Shown here: positions 1 to 7,338 of the stretch, piece by piece
How the letters are laid out: each line of letters begins with the position of its first letter
Numbering within the stretch: position 1 is the stretch's first letter
Assembly: GCA_016183945.1 (NCBI GenBank)
Contig: JACPDP010000072.1
Coordinates: 1-18,573, forward strand
DNA length: 18,573 bases
Reading direction: 5' to 3'
From: Magnetospirillum sp.
GTDB lineage: Bacteria; Pseudomonadota; Alphaproteobacteria; Rhodospirillales; Magnetospirillaceae
Translations under genes and position numbers: made by a program
Notes under the pieces: generated by a model
Told to the model about the DNA's origin: nothing
What the model saw: only the letters and a program-made list of their open reading frames with translations
Databases searched by the model: none

Positions 1-274
1 CCTGGTAGCCCGAACCGGTGCCGATTTCCAGCACCTTCATGCGCTCCCCCACCTCAAGTTCCTGGGTCATCAGCCCGACCACCAGGGGCTGGCTGACGGG
101 TTGGCCGCAGTCGATGGGTAGCGCCTGGTTTTCCCAGGCCCGGTCGAGGAAGGGCTCGGCGACGAACAGCTCGCGCGGCGTGCGCTCGATGGCCCCCAAC
201 ACGCGGGTGTCGGTGACTCCCTGCTTGCGCAGTTCCATCAGCAGACGGATGACACGGGGTTCGGGGGTGGCCAT
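1..274 (-). CDS. pcm: Protein-L-isoaspartate O-methyltransferase, N-terminal part (runs off the window)
   Basis: This enzyme uses S-adenosylmethionine to methylate isoaspartyl residues in aged proteins, the first step of their repair in the cytosol. Only the first 91 codons are visible; the rest lies beyond base 1. The translation has the family's N-terminal helix region, the segment ERTPRELFVAEPF (about residues 30-42), and at residues 81-91 the SAM-binding motif I, VLEIGTGSGYQ. The ATG at 274 is preceded by a strong Shine-Dalgarno (TGAGGAGG, 281-288) that overlaps the stop codon of surE, so the two are probably translationally coupled. A surE-pcm pair is common in Proteobacteria. No defect is visible in the part seen. 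Confidence 0.93.
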   Translation of the reverse strand, partial: MATPEPRVIRLLMELRKQGVTDTRVLGAIERTPRELFVAEPFLDRAWENQALPIDCGQPVSQPLVVGLMTQELEVGERMKVLEIGTGSGYQ

Positions 275-285
275 GCCCGACCTCC

Positions 286-1068
286 TCAGGCGAATACGGT
301 TTCCAGCGCCCGCATGGTATCTCGGTCGGTGAGGTCGACGCACAACGGCGTCACCGCCACCGCACCGCGGCACACCGCCTCGATGTCGGTGCCGGGGGTC
401 GAGCGATCCTCGGCGCGCTGGGCGCCGATCCAGACATAGGGTTCGCCGCGCGGATCCAGGCGCTCCATGAGCTGATCGCCGATCTTGCGTTTGCCCTGGT
501 GGCAGATCTCGACACCCGTGACCGCCGTATGCGGCACATCGGGAAAATTGACATTGATCAGCACGTTGCGGCCCCAGCCCACCGCGGTGGCGCGGCGGAT
601 GATGTCGGGCGCCCAATGCTCGGCGGTGGCCCATTTCACCGCGAGATCGGGGGTGAGGAACTGGCTGAAGGCCATGGCCGGAACGCCGAGGATCACCGCC
701 TCCATGGCGGCCGCGACGGTGCCGGAATAGGTGACGTCCTCGCCCAGGTTGGCGCCGCGGTTGATGCCCGACAGCACGAGATCGGGACGACGGCCTTTCA
801 TGACGTGGTTGATGCCCAGCAGCACGGCGTCGGTGGGGGTCCCGTCGACGGCGTAGCGGCGCCGCGACACCTGGCGCACCCGCAACGGCCGGCGGATGGT
901 GAGCGAATGGCCGGCGGCGCTCTGCTCGGTTTCGGGCGCCACCACCCAGACGTCGCGCGAGAGGGAATGGGCGATGCGTTCAAGCACCCTCAATCCCGGC
1001 GCGTTGACGCCATCGTCGTTGGAGATCAGGATGCGGGCCGAGGCGAGATCGTCGATGGGCGAGAACAT
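286..1068 (-). CDS. surE: 5'/3'-nucleotidase SurE
   Basis: SurE is a metal-dependent nucleoside monophosphate phosphatase, also active on short polyphosphate, thought to act in nucleotide salvage under stress. The protein is 260 residues, typical of the family. The N-terminal signature ISNDDGVNAPG contains the metal ligands D18 and D19; S50 (in ETEQSAAGHS) and N103 (in SGINRGANLG) are the expected remaining ligands, so the active site looks intact. The start ATG lies 1 nt after the serS stop codon and its stop overlaps the pcm ribosome binding site, so serS-surE-pcm is one transcription unit. A second in-frame start close to ARILISNDD is not needed. Confidence 0.96.
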   Translation of the reverse strand: MFSPIDDLASARILISNDDGVNAPGLRVLERIAHSLSRDVWVVAPETEQSAAGHSLTIRRPLRVRQVSRRRYAVDGTPTDAVLLGINHVMKGRRPDLVLSGINRGANLGEDVTYSGTVAAAMEAVILGVPAMAFSQFLTPDLAVKWATAEHWAPDIIRRATAVGWGRNVLINVNFPDVPHTAVTGVEICHQGKRKIGDQLMERLDPRGEPYVWIGAQRAEDRSTPGTDIEAVCRGAVAVTPLCVDLTDRDTMRALETVFA

Positions 1069-1069
1069 G

Positions 1070-2338
1070 TCAGCCGATCACCTCGACGCCACCCATGTAG
1101 GGCCGCAGCACCTCGGGGACGGCGATGCGGCCGTCGGCCTGCTGGTAGTTCTCCATCACCGCGATCAGCGTGCGCCCCACCGCCAGTCCGGAGCCGTTCA
1201 GCGTGTGGACGAAGCGGGTAGCCTTGTCGCCGGCGCCCTTGAAACGCGCCTTCATGCGCCGCGCCTGGAAGTCGCCGCAGTTGGAGCACGATGAAATCTC
1301 GCGGAACCGCCCCTGCCCCGGCAGCCAGACTTCGATGTCGTAGGTCTTGCGGGCGGAGAAGCCCATGTCGCCGGTGCACAGCACGATCACCCGATAGGGC
1401 AGCCCAAGCTTCTGCAGCACGCTCTCGGCGCAGGCGGTCATGCGGCCGTGTTCGAGGTCGGAGGCGTCGGGATGGGCGATGCTGACCATCTCCACCTTGT
1501 GGAACTGGTGCTGGCGGATCATCCCCCGGGTGTCCTTGCCCGCCGCCCCCGCTTCCGAGCGGAAGCAGGGGGTGAGCGCGGTCATCCGCAACGGCAGCAG
1601 CGCCTCGTCGATGATGCTGTCGGCCACCAGATTGGTCAGCGGCACCTCGGCGGTGGGGATCAGCCAGTGGCCGGTGTTGGTCTTGAACAGATCCTCGCCG
1701 AACTTGGGCAGTTGGCCGGTGCCGAAGGCGGCGCCATCCTTGACCATCAGCGGCGGGTCGATCTCGGTGTAGCCGTGCTCCAGGGTCTGCAGATCGAGCA
1801 TAAACTGGCCCAAGGCCCGCTGCAGCCGCGCCAGTTGCCCCTTCAGCACCACGAAGCGCGCCCCCGACAGGGCGGCGGCGGCGTCGAAATCCATCAGCCC
1901 CAGCCTGACGCCGATGGCGTCGTGCTCCAGGGGTTGGAAGTCGAACTGGCCGGGCGTACCCCAGCGGCGCAACTCGACATTGTGCTCCTCACCCGGCCCA
2001 TCGGGCACATCGGCGGCGGGGAGGTTGGGAATGGCGGCGAGAATTCCGTCGATCTCGGCGCCGACCGTCTTGTCCTCGTCCTCGGCGGCGGGGATGCGCT
2101 CCTTGAGGCTGGCGACCTCGTCCATCAGGGCGCTGGCGTCCTCGCCCTGCTTCTTCAACTGGCCGATCTGCTTGGAGGCCTCGTTGCGGCGGGCCTGCAA
2201 CTCCTGGAACGCGGTCTGGGCGGCGCGGCGGCGGGCGTCGAGCGCCAGGATCTCGGCGGAGCGCGGCGGCAGGCCCCGTCGGGCCAGGCCGGCATCGAAG
2301 GCCTCCGGGTTGTCGCGGATCGACTTGGGATCGTGCAT
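1070..2338 (-). CDS. serS: Serine--tRNA ligase
   Basis: Class II aminoacyl-tRNA synthetase that charges tRNA-Ser (and tRNA-Sec where present) in the cytosol. At 422 residues it matches the bacterial length. Residues about 28-98 form the charged, alanine-rich antiparallel coiled-coil arm that grips the long variable arm of tRNA-Ser. The catalytic domain shows the TAE serine-binding loop (229-231), motif 2 ([14 protein letters not shown] at 251-264 followed by [13 protein letters not shown]) and motif 3 near the C-terminus ([18 protein letters not shown]). The upstream 69-nt gap to tatC holds a good promoter (2369-2397), and the ATG is about 24 nt downstream of the predicted transcription start. 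It is followed after 1 nt by surE. Confidence 0.97.
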   Translation of the reverse strand: MHDPKSIRDNPEAFDAGLARRGLPPRSAEILALDARRRAAQTAFQELQARRNEASKQIGQLKKQGEDASALMDEVASLKERIPAAEDEDKTVGAEIDGILAAIPNLPAADVPDGPGEEHNVELRRWGTPGQFDFQPLEHDAIGVRLGLMDFDAAAALSGARFVVLKGQLARLQRALGQFMLDLQTLEHGYTEIDPPLMVKDGAAFGTGQLPKFGEDLFKTNTGHWLIPTAEVPLTNLVADSIIDEALLPLRMTALTPCFRSEAGAAGKDTRGMIRQHQFHKVEMVSIAHPDASDLEHGRMTACAESVLQKLGLPYRVIVLCTGDMGFSARKTYDIEVWLPGQGRFREISSCSNCGDFQARRMKARFKGAGDKATRFVHTLNGSGLAVGRTLIAVMENYQQADGRIAVPEVLRPYMGGVEVIG

Positions 2339-2368
2339 GGGGGGCTTCCGAAAGAGCGGGACGGATCG

Positions 2369-2397
2369 CTTATAAGCCGGGCCGGCGGGGTTGTCGA
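2369..2397 (-). promoter_or_regulatory. Predicted sigma70-type promoter for serS-surE-pcm
   Basis: On the minus strand a -35 box TCGACA (2392-2397) is separated by exactly 17 nt from a -10 box TATAAG (2369-2374). Each box differs from consensus at one position. The location, in the short tatC-serS gap and about 31 nt before the serS ATG, fits an internal promoter in the directon. This is a sequence match only. Confidence 0.6.
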
Positions 2398-2407
2398 GGG
2401 AGGGCGT

Positions 2408-3226
2408 CTATCCGTTGAAGTCCGTGTCGTCGAGGGCAGCCTCGGCGGCCTGTTCGTCGGCGGCTTCGTTCTCGGCGCGCTTCGTCTCGGCCCAGCGCGC
2501 CGAGACGATTCCCAGTTCGTAGAGCACCACCATGGGGATGGCCAGCGATACCTGGCTGATGACGTCGGGCGGGGTGACGACGGCAGCGAAGACGAAGACG
2601 CCGACGATGGCGAAACGGCGCTTTTCCGCCAGGCTCTGCGCACTGACGATGCCGACCCGCGCCAGCAGGGTCAGCAGCACCGGCAACTGGAAGGCCAGGC
2701 CGAAGGCGAAGATCAGGGTCATCACCAGCGAGAGGTACTCGCCGATCTTGGCCTCCAGCTGGATGGGCAGCCCCCCCTCGGTGGCCTCGAAGGACAGGAA
2801 GAACCGCCAGGCCATCGGCATGATGATGAAGTAGACCAGCGACGCCCCCATGGCGAACAGCACCGGGGTGGCCACCAGGAAGGGCGCGAAGGCGCTTCTT
2901 TCGTGCTTGTAGAGCCCCGGCGCCACGAAGGCCCACAGTTGGCCCGCCCAGATGGGGAAGCAGACGAAGGCGGCGGCGAAGGCCGACACCTTCATATGGG
3001 TGAAGAAGGCCTCGGTCAGCGCGGTGTAGATCATGCGGCGCTCGCCGCCCAGTTCGGTCAGGATGCTGGCCAGCGGCTTGACCAGGAAGCCGTAGATATC
3101 CTGCGAAAAATAGTAGCAGCCGAGGAACGCGGCGATGAACGCCACCGCCGACCACACCAGCCGACGGCGCAGCTCGATCAGATGTTCGAGCAGCGGCATG
3201 GTCTTGTCTTCGGCGGCCTCGGTCAT
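2408..3226 (-). CDS. tatC: Sec-independent protein translocase subunit TatC
   Basis: TatC is the polytopic inner-membrane core of the twin-arginine translocase; with TatB it forms the receptor for the RR signal peptides of folded proteins. The 272-residue product has the diagnostic cytoplasmic N-terminal motif HLIELRRRL (residues 15-23) and six hydrophobic segments, ending in a charged cytoplasmic tail rich in Glu and Ala. I chose ATG 3226 (MTEAAEDKTMPLLEH) because a GGGG Shine-Dalgarno sits about 7 nt upstream. An in-frame TTG at 3238 would add four residues but would consume that site. It is the last gene of tatABC. Unlike the other junctions in the cluster, it is separated from tatB by 130 nt carrying two palindromic repeats. 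Confidence 0.96.
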   Translation of the reverse strand: MTEAAEDKTMPLLEHLIELRRRLVWSAVAFIAAFLGCYYFSQDIYGFLVKPLASILTELGGERRMIYTALTEAFFTHMKVSAFAAAFVCFPIWAGQLWAFVAPGLYKHERSAFAPFLVATPVLFAMGASLVYFIIMPMAWRFFLSFEATEGGLPIQLEAKIGEYLSLVMTLIFAFGLAFQLPVLLTLLARVGIVSAQSLAEKRRFAIVGVFVFAAVVTPPDVISQVSLAIPMVVLYELGIVSARWAETKRAENEAADEQAAEAALDDTDFNG

Positions 3227-3240
3227 TTCATACCCCAACC

Positions 3241-3337
3241 GTCACTCCCGCGACAGCGGGAGTCCATGCCGGCCACGCCAATACCGCCTGGGCACGGAGC
3301 GGCAGGACCTAGGGATTCCCGCTTTCGCGGGAATGAC
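3241..3337 (+). repeat. Pair of inverted REP-like palindromes between tatB and tatC (BIME-like)
   Basis: Two copies of one palindromic element face each other. Copy 1 (3241-3265) has a 7-bp stem CTCCCGC/GCGGGAG with loop GACA. Copy 2 (3312-3337) has an 8-bp stem ATTCCCGC/GCGGGAAT with loop TTTC. Read on opposite strands, both follow the pattern GTCAYTCCCGCGAMAGCGGG followed by ARTCC, the widespread intergenic repeat seen in many proteobacterial genomes. They sit inside the tat operon, so in mRNA they would form hairpins between the tatB stop and the tatC start. Confidence 0.85.
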
Positions 3338-3356
3338 GAAAAAGACGAGGACATCA

Positions 3357-3731
3357 TCACGGCTCGGGCGGTTTGGGCGGATTTTCGACGGGCAGCGCTT
3401 CCGGCTCGGGCATCACCGGCGTTGCCGAGTCGAGGTCGAGCGGCGGCAGTTCCATCTGCTTGGCCAGTTCGCCGGTGGGGTCGATGGCCTTTTCCCCCTC
3501 ACGCTTCAGCAGGTTGGGATCGGTGGCGTTCTGCACCTGCTTCTTGATGTCGGCCAGCTCGGATTCCCGCACCATGTCGTCGATGCCGCTCTGGAACTCG
3601 GACGCCATCTCGCGCGCCTTGCGCGTCCAGCGCCCGAGTTGGCGCAGCACGGCCGGCAGGTCCTTGGGTCCGATAACGATCAGGCTGACCACCGCAACCA
3701 GCGCCATTTCGTCCCAGCCGACGTCGAACAT
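3357..3731 (-). CDS. tatB: Sec-independent protein translocase subunit TatB
   Basis: TatB partners TatC in binding twin-arginine signal peptides at the inner membrane. The 124-residue product starts MFDVGWDEMALVAVVSL: a single N-terminal membrane helix (about 5-20) with the conserved Glu at position 8, then the GP hinge (21-22) and a long amphipathic helix (DLPAVLRQLGRWTRKAREMA). The rest is acidic and then proline-rich, ending in a low-complexity Pro/Glu tail, as usual for alphaproteobacterial TatB. It begins 10 nt after the tatA stop. The start ATG is unambiguous because the helix begins immediately. Confidence 0.95.
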   Translation of the reverse strand: MFDVGWDEMALVAVVSLIVIGPKDLPAVLRQLGRWTRKAREMASEFQSGIDDMVRESELADIKKQVQNATDPNLLKREGEKAIDPTGELAKQMELPPLDLDSATPVMPEPEALPVENPPKPPEP

Positions 3732-3741
3732 CCCCGACTAC

Positions 3742-3987
3742 TCAGGTCTTGGCGGCGGTGTCACGGCTCTCGGCAGCCGGCTTGGCAGCCTCGCCCTCGA
3801 TGACGCGGGCCTGAGGCTGAGCGGTGGCACCAGCGGCCGGAGCCTCGTCATCCTCCTTGAGGCCGTGCTTGAACGCCTTGACGCCCTTGGCCATGTCACC
3901 CATCAGCTTCGGGATCTTGTTGGCGCCGAACAGCAGCAACACGATGACGAGGACGATGAGCCAGTGGCCGATGCTCCAACTACCCAT
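3742..3987 (-). CDS. tatA: Sec-independent protein translocase subunit TatA
   Basis: TatA oligomerises to form the protein-conducting element of the twin-arginine translocase. The 81-residue product has a short membrane helix (about 7-20), the FG hinge (F20-G21, in [10 protein letters not shown]) and an amphipathic helix with the typical [20 protein letters not shown] pattern, then a variable Ala-rich tail. An AGGGAGA Shine-Dalgarno precedes the ATG by about 8 nt. Upstream, 113 nt separate it from scpB; I see no convincing promoter or terminator there, so read-through from scpB and a separate start are both possible. Confidence 0.96.
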   Translation of the reverse strand: MGSWSIGHWLIVLVIVLLLFGANKIPKLMGDMAKGVKAFKHGLKEDDEAPAAGATAQPQARVIEGEAAKPAAESRDTAAKT

Positions 3988-4100
3988 ACCGCGTGTCTCC
4001 CTGCGGAAAAAACCGTTCAGCCCCGGATTGGCGAGGGATCATCGCAAATAGGGCGCCCCACCGCAATGGCCGTGCGGAAGGAATTATCCCAAATGGCCGG

Positions 4101-4820
4101 CTACTTGTCCAAACCCAGCAATTGCTCGTCATCCAAAGACTCGGGGTCCAGCAGGTCGGGCTCGTCCTCGCCGTCCTCGGTGTCGAACAGCAGACCGTCA
4201 ACGGCGCGATTGCCATAGGCGTCGGCGGCTGGGCGGGCGTCGATCATGCCGGTGGCCTTCAGTTCCTCCAGCCCGGGCAGGTCATCGAGACCGCTCAGAC
4301 CGAAATGATCGAGGAAGGCATCGGTGGTGCACCAGGTCAGCGGCCGGCCGGGAGTGCGGCGGCGCCCCTTGGGGCGCACCCAGCCGGCGGCGAACAGGGT
4401 ATCCAGCGTGCCCTTAGACAGCCCCACCCCCCGCACCTCCTCGATCTCGGCCCGGGTCACCGGCTGGTGGTAGGCGATGATGGCCAGGGTCTCGACCGCG
4501 GCCCGCGACAGGCGGCGCGGCTGGGTGGTCTCGACCTTGAGCGACGCCGCCAGATCGGCGGCGGTACGGAAGGCCCACTTGCCCTCGCGATGCACCAGGT
4601 TGACGCCGCGCGGGGCGTAGTGCCGCTGCAACTCCTCCAACGATTCCCGAATGTTGACCCCTGCCGGCAGGCGTGTCGCCAGGGCCGCCTCGTCAACCGG
4701 CTCAGCGGCGGCGAACAGCAGGGCTTCCAGCAGGCGAAGGTGTGAGTGGAGCGCGGGCGTCTCGCCCGCTGACGACGCATCCAGTGCGGGCGGGACGCCC
4801 GCGCTCCAATCCGACATCAT
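4101..4820 (-). CDS. scpB: Segregation and condensation protein B, with a repeat-derived N-terminal insert
   Basis: ScpB is the winged-helix kleisin-interacting (kite) subunit of the SMC-ScpA-ScpB condensin that compacts and segregates the chromosome. The 239-residue product has the two winged-helix regions: HLRLLEALLFAAAEPVDEAA near residue 27 and, later, AVETLAIIAYHQPVTRAEIE with GVSKGTL-like GVGLSKGTLDTL, followed by GRPLTWCTTDAFLDHFGL. The start overlaps the scpA stop (ATGA, 4817-4820). Odd feature: residues about 4-25 (WSAGVPPALDASSAGETPAL) are encoded by a 62-nt palindromic repeat rather than by ScpB-like sequence. No start codon lies between that insert and the conserved core, so the insert must be translated. 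An acidic C-terminal tail is normal. Confidence 0.94.
   Translation of the reverse strand: MMSDWSAGVPPALDASSAGETPALHSHLRLLEALLFAAAEPVDEAALATRLPAGVNIRESLEELQRHYAPRGVNLVHREGKWAFRTAADLAASLKVETTQPRRLSRAAVETLAIIAYHQPVTRAEIEEVRGVGLSKGTLDTLFAAGWVRPKGRRRTPGRPLTWCTTDAFLDHFGLSGLDDLPGLEELKATGMIDARPAADAYGNRAVDGLLFDTEDGEDEPDLLDPESLDDEQLLGLDK
4747..4808. repeat. Long near-perfect palindrome inside the scpB 5' coding region
   Basis: Arms 4747-4769 and 4786-4808 are 23 nt each and match as reverse complements at 22 of 23 positions, around a 16-nt centre (4770-4785). Both arms contain the core GCGCGGGCGT followed by CTCGCCCGC or CCCGCCCGC. An exact 23-nt match to one arm lies at 17710-17732. I recall this as a dispersed palindrome in alphaproteobacterial genomes, encoding peptides such as SAGVPPAL or GARASRPL when it falls in a reading frame. 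Here it is in frame and stop-free within scpB. Confidence 0.85.
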
Positions 4821-5611
4821 CCCTCCCCCCCTGCGCCACGCACATAGATCGGCGAATATGGCCCGCCGTCCTGGCGCAGCGTTATCTTGCCCTGCTTGGC
4901 CAGTTCCAGCGCGGCGACGAAGGTGGAGGCCATGGCGGATTTCATCTTCAGCGGGTCGCCCTCGAAGGCCGGCAGGTAGGCCGACAGCACCGACCAGTCG
5001 GGCAGCTTGCCCAGCAGCCGCTCCAGCCGCTGCAGGGCATCGTCCACCGAATAGAGGTCGGGCGCCTCGATGGTCAGCGTGTGCACCGAGGTGCGCACCA
5101 CATGGTCGGCATAGCATTTCAGCAGCTCGTAGAGGCTGACGTCGTAGAGTGGGCGGTTCACCACCTCCAGCCCTTCCGGCTCGCCGCGGGCGAAGACGTC
5201 GCGGCCCAGCAGCGGGCGGCCGAACAGACGGTTGCCGACCTGCTGCATGGCCTCCAGCCGACGCAGGCGGAAGGCCAGCACCTCGGCCATCTCGGCGGGC
5301 GACAGCTCGTCTTCCGGTTCCTGCTCCGGCTCGGGCAACAGCAGGCGGGACTTGAGATAGGCCAGCCAGGCGGCCATCACCAGGTATTCCGCCGCCAGGT
5401 CGAGCTGTTCGGCGCGGACGCGCTGCACGAACGCCAGATACTGGTCGGCCAGTTTCAGGATGGAGATGCGGGCGAGATCGACCTTCTGCTCGCGCGCCAA
5501 CTGCAGCAGCACGTCGAGCGGGCCTTCCCAGCCCTCCAGGTCGACCACCAGGGTATCGTGCTCCGGCCTCCCCGGCGGCCGGTCGTCGGCCTCGAATACG
5601 TCCCCCTGCAT
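4817..5611 (-). CDS. scpA: Segregation and condensation protein A (kleisin)
   Basis: ScpA is the kleisin that bridges the heads of the SMC dimer and binds ScpB in bacterial condensin. The 264-residue product begins with a short polar tail, then the conserved N-terminal helical domain (FEGPLDVLL-like WEGPLDVLLQLAREQKVDL, residues about 28-46; LADQYLAFV; AAEYLVMAAWLAYLKSRLLL), an acidic linker (PEPEQEPEDELSP) and a C-terminal winged-helix region (STFVAALELAKQGKITLRQDGGPYSPIYV). The start lies 3 nt after the M50 protease stop and the end overlaps scpB by ATGA, so the three are coupled. Length and domain order are ordinary. Confidence 0.96.
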   Translation of the reverse strand: MQGDVFEADDRPPGRPEHDTLVVDLEGWEGPLDVLLQLAREQKVDLARISILKLADQYLAFVQRVRAEQLDLAAEYLVMAAWLAYLKSRLLLPEPEQEPEDELSPAEMAEVLAFRLRRLEAMQQVGNRLFGRPLLGRDVFARGEPEGLEVVNRPLYDVSLYELLKCYADHVVRTSVHTLTIEAPDLYSVDDALQRLERLLGKLPDWSVLSAYLPAFEGDPLKMKSAMASTFVAALELAKQGKITLRQDGGPYSPIYVRGAGGEG

Positions 5612-5614
5612 CCT

Positions 5615-6304
5615 CTACCCCCGGGGGCCGAACCCCTGCATGACGAGGTCGGCCAGCCAGTCGACGGGCACACGGAAAATCCACTGGAAAATATCGAGGT
5701 CGACGCCGATCGCCCGGCCGAGCGGCGGCAGCATGAACATGCCGGCCAGCAGGATCAGGAGTCCGACATTCTCCAGCCGCGCCACCCGCCAGGCCAGGGC
5801 GCGCGGCAGCAGTCCCACCAGCACCCGGCCGCCGTCCAGGGGCGGCAGGGGGCTCATGTTGAACACCGCCAGCAGCAGGTTGATGACGATCAGGTTGTCG
5901 AGGTCGACGAAAAACCACGCCCGCCCCTCCTGCGGCACATAGGGCACCAGGCGCACCAGCAGGATAGCGGCAATGGCCAGCAGGATGTTGGTGGCCGGCC
6001 CGGCGGCAGCGACGAGAATCATCCCCAGGCGCAGGTTGCGCAGCTTGCCGAAATTGACCGGCACCGGCTTGGCCCAGCCGAACAGCATGCCGCCCATCGC
6101 CAGCAGAACCGCCGGCACCAGGATGGTGCCCACCGGGTCGATGTGGCGCAACGGATTCAGCGACAGCCGCCCCATGCGCCGCGCCGTGTCGTCGCCCATG
6201 GCCAGCGCGGCGTAGCCGTGCGCCGCCTCGTGCAGGGTGACGGCGAACACCAGCGGCAGCGCCCAGATGGACAGGCCGTAAATGAGGTTGGGGACGTCGG
6301 TCAT
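5615..6304 (-). CDS. Site-2 protease family (M50) membrane zinc metalloprotease
   Basis: A small intramembrane zinc protease of the M50 type (YwhC/Rv-like site-2 protease family without PDZ domain); the substrate is unknown. In the 229-residue product, H25-E26-A-A-H29 forms the HExxH zinc site in the second half of the first membrane helix. The third ligand lies in the conserved FNMSPLPPLDGG segment (D157). Four to five further hydrophobic segments are present and no PDZ insert, so it is not RseP. The start overlaps the nagZ stop (ATGA, 6301-6304) and scpA follows after 3 nt. This order (nagZ, M50 protease, scpA, scpB) recurs in alphaproteobacteria, but the functional link is unproven. Confidence 0.92.
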   Translation of the reverse strand: MTDVPNLIYGLSIWALPLVFAVTLHEAAHGYAALAMGDDTARRMGRLSLNPLRHIDPVGTILVPAVLLAMGGMLFGWAKPVPVNFGKLRNLRLGMILVAAAGPATNILLAIAAILLVRLVPYVPQEGRAWFFVDLDNLIVINLLLAVFNMSPLPPLDGGRVLVGLLPRALAWRVARLENVGLLILLAGMFMLPPLGRAIGVDLDIFQWIFRVPVDWLADLVMQGFGPRG

Positions 6305-7338
6305 ACCATCCCCCCCAACCCCAGCAGCCTGTCGACCCGCGTCGCGGTTGCTACCGGATCGACCGGCGCGGCGTGCCGTTTCATGGCGGCGGCGCGGCCG
6401 AGGCGTTCGCGGGCGACCTCGGACAGGGGACGCAGGGCGGCGGCCACCGCCAGCATCTCGGCCATGACGCCGTTGCAGTGGAGCACCAGGTCGCAGCCGG
6501 CATCCAGCGAGGCCCGCGTGCGTTCCTCGAAGCTGCCGCCCAGCGCCTTCATGCTGAGATCGTCGGACACCAGCACGCCGTCGAAGCCGATCACGCCGCG
6601 GATGATCTCGCCGATCACCCTGGCCGAGGTGGTGGCGGGCGCGCGGTCATCCAGCGCGGTGTAGACCACATGCGCCGTCATCGCCCAGGGGGCATCCCTG
6701 AGTGCCCGGAAGCTGGGAAAGTCCTCCGCCTCCAGCTCGGCCCGCGAGGCCTCCACCACCGGCAGCGACAGGTGGCTGTCCACCATGGCCCGCCCATGGC
6801 CGGGAATGTGTTTGATCACCGGCAGCACGGCTTCATCGAGCAGGCCCTCGCACACCACGCGGCCGAGTTCCGCCACCCGCGCCGGGTCGCGGCCATAGGC
6901 GCGGTCGCCGATGACGTCGTGGGCGCCGGGGACAGGAACGTCGAGGACCGGGGCGCAGTCGACGTCGATGCCCAACGCCGCCAGTTCGCGGCCGATCAGG
7001 CGGAAATTGAGGTAGAGCGCCTCGCGTGCCTTGGCCGCGTCGCGCCCCGCCAGTTCGGCGAAGACGGCGCCGGGCGGAGCGCTTCTCCAATGCGGCGGCC
7101 TGAGCCGCTGGACACGGCCGCCCTCCTGGTCGATCAGCACCGGGGCGTCGGCGCGGCCGATGGAGTCGCGCAGCGAGGTCACCAGGGCGCGCACCTGCTC
7201 GGGGGTGTCGATGTTGCGGGCGAACAGGATGAAGCCCAGCGGGCGCACCGCCGCAAAGAAGCGGCGCTCGTCGTCGCTCAAGGCGAGGCCGGTGCAGCCG
7301 AAGACGGCGGCGGCCGGCGGGGTGCTATTTGCGGGCAA
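6301..7338 (-). CDS. nagZ: Beta-N-acetylhexosaminidase (glycoside hydrolase family 3)
   Basis: NagZ removes N-acetylglucosamine from anhydro-muropeptides in cytosolic peptidoglycan recycling and in many bacteria affects AmpC induction. The 345-residue product carries the NagZ signatures: PVLIDQEGGRVQRL (about 66-79), KHIPGHG (176-182) and the mobile catalytic loop D187-S-H189. The probable nucleophile is D259 in LVSDDLSMKAL. No signal peptide, consistent with a cytosolic enzyme. The best start is TTG 7338, with AGGGG about 7 nt upstream; it overlaps the end of the SPOR gene by 14 nt. No ATG occurs before the conserved core. Its neighbour is a peptidoglycan-binding protein, so the pair may share cell-wall duties. 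Confidence 0.94.
   Translation of the reverse strand: MPANSTPPAAAVFGCTGLALSDDERRFFAAVRPLGFILFARNIDTPEQVRALVTSLRDSIGRADAPVLIDQEGGRVQRLRPPHWRSAPPGAVFAELAGRDAAKAREALYLNFRLIGRELAALGIDVDCAPVLDVPVPGAHDVIGDRAYGRDPARVAELGRVVCEGLLDEAVLPVIKHIPGHGRAMVDSHLSLPVVEASRAELEAEDFPSFRALRDAPWAMTAHVVYTALDDRAPATTSARVIGEIIRGVIGFDGVLVSDDLSMKALGGSFEERTRASLDAGCDLVLHCNGVMAEMLAVAAALRPLSEVARERLGRAAAMKRHAAPVDPVATATRVDRLLGLGGMV

Noticed and set aside
1448..3547. 699-codon open frame on the plus strand
   Set aside because: It lies opposite serS, tatC and part of tatB, which have strong family motifs. The translation is Gly/Gln/His/Arg-rich low complexity, the usual antisense frame in GC-rich DNA.
5618..5627. Perfect 10-bp palindrome CCCCCGGGGG
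   Set aside because: It is within the last codons of the M50 protease (GPRG) in GC-rich DNA; no loop, no U-tract and no repeat partner.
4821..5918. Upstream extension of the scpB frame to 5918
   Set aside because: The extension overlaps scpA and the M50 gene out of frame and is Arg/Gly/Pro-rich. The ATGA overlap start at 4820 is the natural one.
4673..6664. 663-codon open frame on the plus strand
   Set aside because: Antisense to scpB, scpA, the M50 protease and nagZ, with a His/Gln/Arg-rich composition and no domain.
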